A stretch of 64,000 nt of DNA from positions 744,001-808,000 of the forward strand of contig NZ_SDQO02000002.1 of the NCBI RefSeq assembly GCF_004382825.2, in the 5' to 3' direction. The stretch comes from Corynebacterium silvaticum. Its GTDB lineage: Bacteria > Actinomycetota > Actinomycetes > Mycobacteriales > Mycobacteriaceae. The notes below the pieces were generated by a model. The model ran no database searches and was not told the origin of the DNA. It saw only the letters and a list, made by a program, of their open reading frames with translations. Below are positions 26,192 through 34,316 of the stretch, piece after piece. Each line of letters opens with the position of its first letter. Position 1 is the first letter of the stretch. The position numbers and the translations under genes are program-made.

Positions 26192-26906
26192 GAAGTGCCT
26201 GCTGGTTGATCTCGCTGGACGGGTTCCTGTCCATAAGGGTAATCCAGTGCTGTCTTCTCCTCGTCCGGATACACCTGCCTTTCACGTGACGGATCAGCTG
26301 CTAGTGCAACGAGTCGCCCCTGACGTGGTGGACTCGATAACAGGCACAGCAGCGCGGCTTCATATCCCATGGGTAACAACGGCTCTCGCTGTTCTACGCA
26401 ACCGCGAATTAATGGTGTATGACCCAGCGTCTGGGAAACGACTGGAATATAGCACGCCCACCATTGGCCGGACGCCCGATGGAAAAGAGGTATTTCCCCG
26501 CATTGATCCGGCGGTGATTGGCCTGATTACGTCAGAGTCTGATGAGTATGTGCTTGTAGGGGAGAACGCTCACCGCCGCGGGTATTTCTCCTTGATCGCC
26601 GGATACCTGGGAATGGGGGAGACGTTTGAACAAGCGCTGACCCGAGAAGCGTGGGAAGAAACTGGAAGACGTATCTCTCATATTTCCTATGTAAAGAGCC
26701 AATCGTGGCCTTATAGTGGGGCCATTATGGTGGGGATGACAGCACGGACAACGGATATGGATGCTGTGGTACAACCCGATGGTGAGCTCACAGAAATTCG
26801 CTGGGTAACACGTAAAGATATTGTTCGAGGCACCATCCAGCTTCCAGCTCCGGGCAGTATTGCGCATGACATGATGTGGGATTGGGTAAAGAAAAACGAT
26901 GATTGA
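26178..26906 (+). CDS. nudC: NADH pyrophosphatase-type Nudix hydrolase (NudC-like) without zinc ribbon
   Basis: Nudix hydrolase of about 242 aa. The Nudix box is GMGETFEQALTREAWEETG and the NudC-type motif downstream is SQSWPYSGAIMVGM, a variant of SQPWPFP-S. NudC enzymes cleave NAD(H) and remove NAD caps from RNA. The four-cysteine zinc ribbon that normally precedes the Nudix domain is missing: the stretch DPASGKRLEYSTPTIGRTP has no Cys. ATG 26178 overlaps the end of the channel gene, with GAGG directly abutting; GTG 26172 is an alternative. The stop overlaps uvrD2. Same order as Rv3200c-Rv3199c-Rv3198c. Confidence 0.83.
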   Translation: MFQIKKCLLVDLAGRVPVHKGNPVLSSPRPDTPAFHVTDQLLVQRVAPDVVDSITGTAARLHIPWVTTALAVLRNRELMVYDPASGKRLEYSTPTIGRTPDGKEVFPRIDPAVIGLITSESDEYVLVGENAHRRGYFSLIAGYLGMGETFEQALTREAWEETGRRISHISYVKSQSWPYSGAIMVGMTARTTDMDAVVQPDGELTEIRWVTRKDIVRGTIQLPAPGSIAHDMMWDWVKKNDD

Positions 26907-28950
26907 TCTCAACGATCTGGACAGCGATCAAAGGGCCGCCGCTAGTGCTCCTCGCGGGCCAGTAGCCATTCTTGCGGGTGCTGGAACGGGTAAGACTCGA
27001 ACGATTACCTATCGGATCGCCAACCTCATTGATCGCGGCATGGCTAGTCCTAACCGCGTGCTTGCGGTGACGTTTACACGTCGCGCTGCCGGGGAAATGC
27101 GGCACCGGCTAGGAGTCATGGGAGTGGGGGGAGTGCAGGCGCAGACGTTTCACTCAGCTGCGATGCGTCAGTTGTCGTATTTTTGGCCGCAAGTGGCAGG
27201 GAATCTGCCGTGGAAATTGCTGGATAACAAGTTTCCGCTTGTCGGCAAGGCTGCGCGCTCGGTGGGAATAGAAACGACTACGGAAAACGTGAGAGATCTT
27301 CTAGGCGAGATCGAGTGGGCAAAGGCTACGTTGATAACGCCTGATCGTTATGTGGCGCATGTGAAGGATCGTAAGATTCCTGCAGCCGCAGATAAAATCG
27401 CTGAGGTATACCGCAGATATGAGCAGGCTAAAACAACAAGTGAGGGCATGCTCCTAGACTTCGATGACCTGTTATTGCACACGGCGGGAGCCATTGAGAA
27501 CTCGACTGCGATTGCAGAGGAATTTCGGGAGCAATATCGCACTTTTGTAGTCGATGAATACCAGGACGTTACGCCGCTGCAGCAACGAGTGCTTGATGCT
27601 TGGCTGGGGGAGCGCGATGACATCACCGTGGTGGGAGACGCTAACCAGACCATTTACTCTTTTACGGGAGCGACTCCTAATTATCTTTTGGGGTTTTCGC
27701 GTAAGTACCCTCACGCAACGGTGGTCAAGCTACAGCGAGATTATAGGTCGACCCCCCAGGTAACAGACCTCGCCAATACGGTGATTGGGAAAGCACGGGG
27801 CCGAGTGGCTGGTACTCGATTAACGTTGGAGGGAATGCGCCCGCCTGGCCCGGAGCCAGAATTTTGCACTTTCGACGATGAACCCGCTGAGGCACGCGCC
27901 GTAGCGAGCAGGATTAAAGAGCTCCTGAGCAAGGGAGTCGCAGCCTCGGAAATCGCGGTGCTTTATCGAATTAACGCGCAGTCGGCGGCTTTTGAACAAG
28001 CTCTTGCGGATGCCGGGATTGTTTACCAGGTGCGCGGTGGCGGTGAGTTCTTCCAGCGCGCGGAGATTCGTCAAGCAATGTCTCAGCTGGTTCGTGTCGC
28101 ACAGCGCGCAGGAACGGAGTCGATCCACGGTTCTGCCCTGGAGACCTTGGTGCGCTCGGCGCTAGCCCCTGTGGGATTAACCCCGGAAGAGCCGGAAGGT
28201 ACTCAGGCTCGCGAACGGTGGCAGTCCCTAGAAGCGCTTGCGGAGCTCACCGTGGAATTGACGCACGCTACGCCGGATCTGGACATCCAGGGGCTCCTGG
28301 AACAACTCAATCAGCGTGCCAGCGCAAAGCATCCTCCGACGATGCAAGGAGTGACATTAGCGTCTTTACATGCGGCTAAGGGCTTGGAGTGGGATGCGGT
28401 GTTCCTTGTAGGGCTTGTCGACGGCACCCTCCCGATCACCCACGCCATCAAAGGGGGAGACTCTCACATTGAAGAGGAACGCAGGCTTTTCTACGTCGGC
28501 GTCACCCGCGCCCGGGAGCACCTTGTGTGCTCGTGGTCAAGAGCTCGGCAGGAAGGAGGCCGTGCGACTCGGAAGAGAAGCCGATTCTTTGACGGCATCG
28601 TGGCAGAGCCTATCGACGTCGCCGTCCCGCCACGTGCCAAGCACTCACAGCGCTGTCGCGTGTGCGGTTCGCCCCTGGGTTCCCCCTCAGAAATTGTGAT
28701 GAGAAGATGCGCCGATTGCCCGTCGGGCGTTGACGAGGAGGTGTTTGAGACTCTGAAAGCGTGGCGTCTGGACATGGCCAAAGAAGACGGTGTGCCTGCC
28801 TACATAGTCTTCACAGACGCGACCCTGCACGCCATTGCCGAGGCCTGCCCAACGACCACAGATGACCTACTAAAAATTTCCGGTATTGGTCAGATGAAAG
28901 CGGAGAAGTACGGCAGTAGCTTGCTGGAAACTTTGGCTCAATTTCGCTGA
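26899..28950 (+). CDS. uvrD2: DNA helicase UvrD2 with tetracysteine and HRDC domains
   Basis: 683-residue superfamily 1 helicase. Motor motifs: LAGAGTGKTRTITYRI (I), VTFTRRAAGEM (Ia), FVVDEYQDVTPLQ (II), GDANQTIYSFTGA (III), LASLHAAKGLEWD (V) and YVGVTRAREHL (VI). After the motor comes the UvrD2-specific tetracysteine CRVC...CADC (about 575-597) and then an HRDC domain (VPAYIVFTDATLHAIAEACP...ISGIG). This architecture is exclusive to actinobacterial UvrD2 (Rv3198c). Its ATG overlaps the nudC stop by eight bases, so it is the last gene of the adnA-uvrD2 run. Confidence 0.95.
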   Translation: MIDLNDLDSDQRAAASAPRGPVAILAGAGTGKTRTITYRIANLIDRGMASPNRVLAVTFTRRAAGEMRHRLGVMGVGGVQAQTFHSAAMRQLSYFWPQVAGNLPWKLLDNKFPLVGKAARSVGIETTTENVRDLLGEIEWAKATLITPDRYVAHVKDRKIPAAADKIAEVYRRYEQAKTTSEGMLLDFDDLLLHTAGAIENSTAIAEEFREQYRTFVVDEYQDVTPLQQRVLDAWLGERDDITVVGDANQTIYSFTGATPNYLLGFSRKYPHATVVKLQRDYRSTPQVTDLANTVIGKARGRVAGTRLTLEGMRPPGPEPEFCTFDDEPAEARAVASRIKELLSKGVAASEIAVLYRINAQSAAFEQALADAGIVYQVRGGGEFFQRAEIRQAMSQLVRVAQRAGTESIHGSALETLVRSALAPVGLTPEEPEGTQARERWQSLEALAELTVELTHATPDLDIQGLLEQLNQRASAKHPPTMQGVTLASLHAAKGLEWDAVFLVGLVDGTLPITHAIKGGDSHIEEERRLFYVGVTRAREHLVCSWSRARQEGGRATRKRSRFFDGIVAEPIDVAVPPRAKHSQRCRVCGSPLGSPSEIVMRRCADCPSGVDEEVFETLKAWRLDMAKEDGVPAYIVFTDATLHAIAEACPTTTDDLLKISGIGQMKAEKYGSSLLETLAQFR

Positions 28951-28955
28951 TTCTC

Positions 28956-29804
28956 TTACTCCCAGCAGAACGGGCACTGAGGGCGAGCGGAAAGACGAGG
29001 GAGTTTTTCTGTGGCATAAGCAGAAACTTGGAGGCTGTCGCCGGGCATAAGTGATGGCGAGATAACGGCGTAGGCGTTGTCATGCTGTGCGAGAAGGCTT
29101 TGAACCACAAAGCTGGTGTGCGCAGCGGTGGCTGCGATGAGGTGCGGGGGTGCGGGAAAAGGGCGACCAGAAAGCATCGATTGGGTGTGAAGCGCCGGCC
29201 ACTCTGGATCGGAATCAGTGCGGTAGAGATCGCCGCAGGCGAGACAAGGACCGCTTTCTTCTAAACGGACTGGGCCGACGATCCCGTGGGCGTCGATAAG
29301 CCTCACAGGGAGGAGAAAACCCGTGCGTGCTCACGTGATCCTCGACGCAGGAGTCTATTCCGCGAGGATTGCACACGATGATGAGGGTTCGGCGTTGGAT
29401 ATGATCCATAAACTCCTCTGTGCTAGGAAAATTGGTTGACCGCACTACGCGCATCCCACTTTTTTCTAGGAGGTCGGAGACAGCGTCTGCCAGTGGGTCG
29501 TCGCCGATAACCGCACTAGTGCGGGGTTTGCTCTGTGCCCTGATGACGCCGTGGGCGAGGAGGTCTTCCATGAGTCCTCGCGCGGCGACAGGATGAAGCC
29601 CTGCGGACGTAAGTTCAAAAATTATCTGACCTTTTGCCCGCGGCTCGCGTAAGCTGCGAAGTATCGGAACTAGTGCATCGATAAGCTCGCGTGGTGCTGG
29701 GAAAATTCCTGCACGCGTTGAGTCGAGCCCAAACTGAATCCCCTGAGCCCGCACCAATACTTGATGACTGGGACTGAGAACTACGTTTCCCCCCCCGTGT
29801 TCAT
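28956..29804 (-). pseudogene. ThiF/TOMM cyclodehydratase-like protein (Rv3196-like), frame broken twice
   Basis: Actinobacterial protein related to the leader-binding/E1-like part of TOMM cyclodehydratases. The frame holds VLSPSHQVLVRAQGIQFGLD, then helical and ThiF-like segments, then VRLEESGPCLACGDLYRTDSDPEWP with the CxxC and DxxRTDxDPxWP pattern of that family and a C-terminal CPFC. Two breaks are visible. A G3T4 run near 29310 shifts the frame; one base less gives HGFLLPVRLIDAHGIVG. And the ATG at 29804 is out of frame with VLSPSHQ by one base across a G8 tract (29789-29796 as C8 on the plus strand); nine G would make MNTGGGNVVLSPS. So the gene is off unless slippage corrects it. Confidence 0.75.
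29288..29301 (+). repeat. 14-bp repeat, copy 3
   Basis: Exact copy (N = T), followed by C. Next to the second frame break of the ThiF-like gene. Confidence 0.85.
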
Positions 29805-29838
29805 GACGGTAATTTCAGCACAGAGAGCCATTTTTGTC

Positions 29839-30354
29839 ATGCCCCGTAAAAACACCCCTGAGCTTCCTGTGGAAGTGATCCGCTCGAAGCGTCGGGTACG
29901 CACCGTTTCTGCTCGGCTTATCGACGGGCGCGTGCAAATCCGAATCCCGGAGTCAATGAGCAAAAGCGATGAGCAGCGCGTTATCGCTGAGATGTCTGCA
30001 AAAGTGAAACGAAAAACCCAATCCACCGCAGAATCGAATGATGCGCTCTTCCAGCGCGCTCAGTATCTGAACCGACGCTACCTGGATGGGAAAGCCAACC
30101 TAAGCTCCATCAAATGGGTTACCAATCAACGGCGGCGCTGGGGGTCGTGCTCACAAAGCACGGGAGAAATACGAATTTCTCATCGCTTGCGAGAAGTCCC
30201 CGACTACGTTGTAGATTCTGTGATTATCCATGAGCTCGTGCACACGTTCATCCACAACGGTCACAGCAAAGAGTTTTGGGAATGGGCAGACCGCGCGCCC
30301 TATGCGGAGCGGGCCAAGGGATTCCTGGAGGCCATGCAGCGGGTGAGCGGTTAA
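29839..30354 (+). CDS. YgjP/M48-type metallopeptidase domain protein
   Basis: 171-residue protein of the YgjP-like metallopeptidase family. The N-terminus has EVIRSKRRVRTVSARLIDGRVQIRIP, followed by the QRRRWGSCS motif and the zinc-binding HELVHTFIHNGHSKEFW. All family motifs are present. ATG 29839 begins MPRKNTPELPVEV; upstream in-frame starts (29803, 29761) lack ribosome sites and read into the divergent gene. No signal peptide, so it is cytosolic. Substrate unknown; in other bacteria it is linked to restriction-modification loci, which I do not see here. Confidence 0.88.
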   Translation: MPRKNTPELPVEVIRSKRRVRTVSARLIDGRVQIRIPESMSKSDEQRVIAEMSAKVKRKTQSTAESNDALFQRAQYLNRRYLDGKANLSSIKWVTNQRRRWGSCSQSTGEIRISHRLREVPDYVVDSVIIHELVHTFIHNGHSKEFWEWADRAPYAERAKGFLEAMQRVSG

Positions 30355-30363
30355 AACTACAAG

Positions 30364-30410
30364 AAACCCCCGAGCTAGCGTGGCAGTCTAGGAGGCTAGC
30401 TCGGGGGTTT
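30364..30410. terminator. Bidirectional terminator
   Basis: AAACCCCCGAGCTAGC / GCTAGCTCGGGGGTTT, sixteen-base perfect arms between two convergent genes. Confidence 0.85.
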
Positions 30411-30422
30411 AGTGGTGGTGGT

Positions 30423-31811
30423 TTAAGGCTTCTTGGGATCTTGATCGTCGGAATCGTCTTCCGGCTTGGGGTTTTCCTTGCTCTCGGGGTTTTCGCCCTC
30501 AGAAGCGAGCATTTCCTCCAACTTGGTGATCTCTGCGATGGGATCAAAGTCGGTGCCAGCGGAGTCGTCGAGAAGCGCGTCGATGAACTCAGCGGAAGAT
30601 TCAAGGTCCTCGGCGGTGGGTAAGAAGTCTGGGTGATCCCACACGTGGTCGCGGCGCTCAGTGCCCACGGCGACTCCCACTCGGCGCCACAGCTCTTGGG
30701 CCTCGGCGACCTTGGGGGCAGCGAACTCAATCCCTACGACTTTGGCGAATGCCTGCTCCGCAGAACCACCGGTGGCGCGACGACGACGCCATGCCTCGTT
30801 CAGGGCGGCTGTCGACGGGATGCGGTCTCCCATGGCCTCAGTCACCACTATCTCCACCCAGCCCTCGATCAGCGCGAGGAGAGTCTCTAGCCGAGACGCT
30901 GCGTGGGAGTTACGCGAGGTAATGCGAGGGCTCATATCCAGTCCCTGGAGCTGCTCCATAGCGTTTTGAATCGCGGTGGGGTCGCCGGACTCTAGGTTCA
31001 AATCACGCATGGCTTCTTCGATATGAGACGTGTCGATGACGAGGCCTGCTGCGTATTCCTCAACGGAAGAGACGAGTCGCTCCCGCAGCCACGGCACGTG
31101 CTTGAACAACCGTTGACGAACAGCCTCACGTGCGCTGAGATAGACCATGATCTCGCGGTCCTCAATTTTTAGACCAGAGGTTTCTTTGCGCAGGTTAGCG
31201 GGTAGTACGGCGGTGACACCTGTCGGGGCGATCGGGAGGCCGAAATCTGTGCCAGCAATAGTCTGAGTGGCAAGATCACCTAGGGCGTGGCCTAGCTGCA
31301 TGCCAAAATTCATGCCGGACATCTGATTCATGATCTGCATCATGGGGCCCACCATCTCGCGAGCCTCTTCGGGCAGCGAGTCCACCTGAGCCTGAGCCAT
31401 GTTCTCGGCTACCGGGGTGACGAGTCGTTTCCACATAGGAAGAGTCTTCTCTAGCCACAAAGAAGCATCCCATGCAGCCACGGTATTGCCGGATGCGGGC
31501 AAAATGGTGGCGTCGTCAAGCCATATTTCCACCAGGCGCACGGCTTCTTCTACCGCAGTGGTGTCGTTGGCCGACACAGCGGTAGAGGAACCGATCTGCT
31601 GCTGTGCAATCCGCTCGGCGAGCGCATAGTTCACCGCGCCCTGTCCTTCGGGAGAGTTCATCGTGGAACCCATTCCAGAGAGCATTTGCCCGAATTGGTT
31701 CAGCATGTCTCCCAAACCACCGGCGCCAAAGGGGTTGTTGTTGCGGCCGTTGTTATCATCATCGCCATTGCCGCCGAAGTTGAAAGAAAAACCGAATCCA
31801 TTGGTATTCAT
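30423..31811 (-). CDS. Zincin_2 (DUF2342)-family metalloprotease-like protein
   Basis: 462-residue protein with a glycine/asparagine-rich N-terminus (GFGFSFNFGGNGDDDNN), a core with LPMWKRLVTPVAENMAQAQ, MNFGMQLGHALGDLATQ, and a zincin-like segment HAASRLETLLALIEGWVEIVV. The classical HExxH is not present; family members are called zinc-dependent metalloprotease-like. The C-terminal 50 residues are acidic and disordered. Corresponds to Rv3195 in position, next to the Rv3194c-like PDZ protease that is divergently encoded. Activity and role are not established. Confidence 0.85.
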   Translation of the reverse strand: MNTNGFGFSFNFGGNGDDDNNGRNNNPFGAGGLGDMLNQFGQMLSGMGSTMNSPEGQGAVNYALAERIAQQQIGSSTAVSANDTTAVEEAVRLVEIWLDDATILPASGNTVAAWDASLWLEKTLPMWKRLVTPVAENMAQAQVDSLPEEAREMVGPMMQIMNQMSGMNFGMQLGHALGDLATQTIAGTDFGLPIAPTGVTAVLPANLRKETSGLKIEDREIMVYLSAREAVRQRLFKHVPWLRERLVSSVEEYAAGLVIDTSHIEEAMRDLNLESGDPTAIQNAMEQLQGLDMSPRITSRNSHAASRLETLLALIEGWVEIVVTEAMGDRIPSTAALNEAWRRRRATGGSAEQAFAKVVGIEFAAPKVAEAQELWRRVGVAVGTERRDHVWDHPDFLPTAEDLESSAEFIDALLDDSAGTDFDPIAEITKLEEMLASEGENPESKENPKPEDDSDDQDPKKP

Positions 31812-31892
31812 GCTTCATAACCGTACCGATTCTTGTGCTATTTGTGCCATGTTGGAGGCAACGCTGTGAGCGAACATGTACCCTAAGGACTC

Positions 31893-32948
31893 GTGAAACG
31901 TCGTCTAAGCACTCTTACACTGGGAGCCCTTCCCATCGTCGTCTTGGGAACTCTTGTCACCATCGATCACGTTCCCGGGACTGATATTGATTTAACCGTG
32001 CCATATGCGGCGGAAGGCCCAGGTCCTACGTTCAACACGCTCGGGCAGATCGATGGGCAAGATGTTGTGGAGATTGGTGGTGCAGACGTTGATAAGACTC
32101 GCGGCAACCTCAACATGACAACGGTATCTATCCGCAGCGGGATGACCCTGGCTCAGGCGCTTAGCCGATGGCTCTTCACGGATGACACGCTTATTCCTTT
32201 GGAACGCATCTATCCCAAGAACAAAACTCCGGATCAGGTTAATCAAGAAAACCAGATTGCTTTCTCATCCTCGGAAGCCTCTGCGACCATCGCTGCGATG
32301 AATCATCTAGGTCGCCCGGTGGAAACGGAGGTCGCGGGGATCGTCGAGGAGTCTGCGGCGCATGGGATTCTTCAAGAAGGCGACGTGATAGTAGCCATCG
32401 ACGGCACGGCTGTTGGTGGCCCCAAACAAGTCCGCGAGACGGTTCGGAAGAAAAAGGTCGACGATAGCGTCACCATCACGTATCAACGCGACGGACAAAA
32501 ACACGATGCCACGGGGAAACTGGGCAAGAATCCCAGTGACTCCATAATTCCGTTCTTAGGGGTGAGCATGGCGGCTAAACCTGCTGGCGGAATCACGGTC
32601 GATTATCACCTTAAAGACATTGGTGGCCCCTCGGCTGGACTCATGTTTTCCCTGGCCGTGGTGGATAAACTCAGTGGGGGTGATCTCAACGGCGGAAAGT
32701 TTGTGGCCGGTACTGGAACCATCGACGACGACGGCACCGTGGGCCCTATCGGCGGAATCGCGCATAAAGTTCAAGCGGCTAAAGATGCTGGCGCAGAGCT
32801 ATTCCTTGCTCCTGCCAAGAACTGCTCGGAGGCCGTAAGCAGAGATCACGACGGCATGACCGTCTTGAGCGTTGATTCTCTGGATGATGCCATCAAGCAA
32901 ATGGACGCCTATAATACCGGCGGCGAGTACACGGCGTGTAAAAAGTAG
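31893..32948 (+). CDS. Membrane-anchored PDZ/Lon-like serine protease (YlbL type)
   Basis: 351-residue extracytoplasmic protease. One N-terminal membrane segment (residues 8-25), a PDZ domain around 140-210 (AAHGILQEGDVIVAIDGTAVGG) and a Lon S16-type proteolytic domain with Ser247 in GGPSAGLM and Lys292 in GIAHKVQAAKDAG, the Ser-Lys dyad. The start GTG 31893 follows AAGGACTC. Equivalent to Rv3194c. Likely degrades envelope or membrane-associated proteins; no substrate is known to me. Confidence 0.92.
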   Translation: MKRRLSTLTLGALPIVVLGTLVTIDHVPGTDIDLTVPYAAEGPGPTFNTLGQIDGQDVVEIGGADVDKTRGNLNMTTVSIRSGMTLAQALSRWLFTDDTLIPLERIYPKNKTPDQVNQENQIAFSSSEASATIAAMNHLGRPVETEVAGIVEESAAHGILQEGDVIVAIDGTAVGGPKQVRETVRKKKVDDSVTITYQRDGQKHDATGKLGKNPSDSIIPFLGVSMAAKPAGGITVDYHLKDIGGPSAGLMFSLAVVDKLSGGDLNGGKFVAGTGTIDDDGTVGPIGGIAHKVQAAKDAGAELFLAPAKNCSEAVSRDHDGMTVLSVDSLDDAIKQMDAYNTGGEYTACKK

Positions 32949-32958
32949 CAGCTAGGGC

Positions 32959-33627
32959 TTAGCTTTTCGCAGGCTCTGTAGCGGCCGGAGTCTCCATAGT
33001 GGAGCTCTCTGTCTGAGGGCGCTGCGCTAAGCCCAGCGCATAGATCTGTTCCGCTGGGTCCTTGTCATCGGTAGAGACCATTTGCTGCATAACCAGGCCC
33101 TCATTGTTGTCTACCACCGTGATAACTGCGGTGCTACCCAGCGTAGACCAGCCCACAACGCGACGCCCGGTATCTTCTACCACCCGTGAGCTCCTAAGCT
33201 CCGTGAGCAGCTGTGTTGTCGATGCGGCTTTGGAATCGGACTTAAAAAATTGGAATTGGCCAATTTTTTCCCCAGAACAAGCCATCGAATTTTGAACCCC
33301 GTTTGCATCGCAAGAGTCAAACTGATCAAAAAACTCCTTAGGCGCTAGTGCACCAAATTGCTTGCGGGCCTTCTTCAGATTGGGATTCTTATTGGCCTTT
33401 TCCGAGCTTGTCGACGCCACCCCGCTGGTCTCGTGCTCACTAGGCAGAGCAGTCCTCGTAGTCTCTGTCGCAGACTGCGAGGACGCTTCTGATGCCCCAG
33501 GAGCCGGAGCCTCCTGATCGCTGCCACACGCCGTCACCCCTAGAAGACCGCACAGCGCGAGGGCACATGCTGGGCGTCGAAAAGCACGAATACTCAGCGG
33601 CATGCGGAGAAGAGTGGAGGAAAGCAC
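32959..33627 (-). CDS. Predicted lipoprotein
   Basis: 222-residue lipoprotein. The N-terminal signal carries Arg residues, a hydrophobic core (CALALCGLLG) and the lipobox LGVTAC, so Cys is lipidated and the protein sits on the outer face of the membrane. A Ser/Thr-rich linker precedes a small globular domain with CDANGVQNSMACSGE (two Cys, likely a disulfide). GTG 33627 has AGGAG nine bases upstream; ATG 33603 is an alternative. Convergent with the PDZ protease gene. I do not recognise the family. Confidence 0.75.
   Translation of the reverse strand: MLSSTLLRMPLSIRAFRRPACALALCGLLGVTACGSDQEAPAPGASEASSQSATETTRTALPSEHETSGVASTSSEKANKNPNLKKARKQFGALAPKEFFDQFDSCDANGVQNSMACSGEKIGQFQFFKSDSKAASTTQLLTELRSSRVVEDTGRRVVGWSTLGSTAVITVVDNNEGLVMQQMVSTDDKDPAEQIYALGLAQRPQTESSTMETPAATEPAKS
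33572..33585 (+). repeat. 14-bp repeat, copy 4
   Basis: Exact copy (N = A). Antisense in the signal peptide part of the lipoprotein gene. A one-mismatch minus copy lies at 33406-33419. Confidence 0.85.
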
Positions 33628-33671
33628 AGAATCAGCTCCTGAGGCATAAGTCGGGCGGAAACAACTCGATT

Positions 33672-34175
33672 CTAATCCAATGTCATGCGAAGAGCGGCGA
33701 TAACGCCAGGTGCGACCCCCGGCCCGCCTCTAAGCTCGATCTCATCGGCGGCGAAAGGACCGCGCGCTTCCAACTCTTCTTCCAAGGGGCGCATCTGCAA
33801 AAGGGTCAACTCATGATCGCCCTGGAGAACGCCGGAGAAAAGGCGCGCCGGGCGGGGGCCTGCGGTGGGATCAGAGGAATCTCTAAACATGATCTCTTGA
33901 GCCAAAACAGCGCCTATCACTTGGCTTGGCCAAGATATGCGGGAGATATAATCTCCAAGTTCTTCTGAACCCGGTTGTATATGTTCCGGGAGATTGTCTT
34001 GGACCACGAGGGCGAGGGGAGAGTCGTCGTCTTCTGGGATTGCTGAACCCACTAATTCCGCTGGGACCAGAGCAAATAGCGTAGGTGAGGCGTCCCATCC
34101 TTCGGCGTGAATGAAGTCGACTGCCTCAAGCATTGCCTTATTTAACGCTTGGATGGGGTAGTCAGGAGTGCTCAT
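33672..34175 (-). CDS. PPA1309-family protein
   Basis: 167-residue cytosolic actinobacterial protein: LNKAMLEAVDFIHAEGWDASPTLFALVP, DYISRISWPSQVIGAVLAQEIMF and the end GGPGVAPGVIAALRMTLD match the PPA1309 family. ATG 34175 is preceded by AAAGGA at good spacing; the frame opens a little earlier. It is divergent from the UPF0182 gene. Function unknown. Confidence 0.85.
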   Translation of the reverse strand: MSTPDYPIQALNKAMLEAVDFIHAEGWDASPTLFALVPAELVGSAIPEDDDSPLALVVQDNLPEHIQPGSEELGDYISRISWPSQVIGAVLAQEIMFRDSSDPTAGPRPARLFSGVLQGDHELTLLQMRPLEEELEARGPFAADEIELRGGPGVAPGVIAALRMTLD

Positions 34176-34316
34176 TAAAAAATCCTTTACATTCACCTGT
34201 GAAGAAACTGCCGTAGACTAGGACATTACCTTGTCCATCGTAGAAAACTTTTGCATGGGATCCCCGTTGATTTCCGCGAATGTGTCCCTACAAAGAATGA
34301 AATAAAGGAGTTCGAG

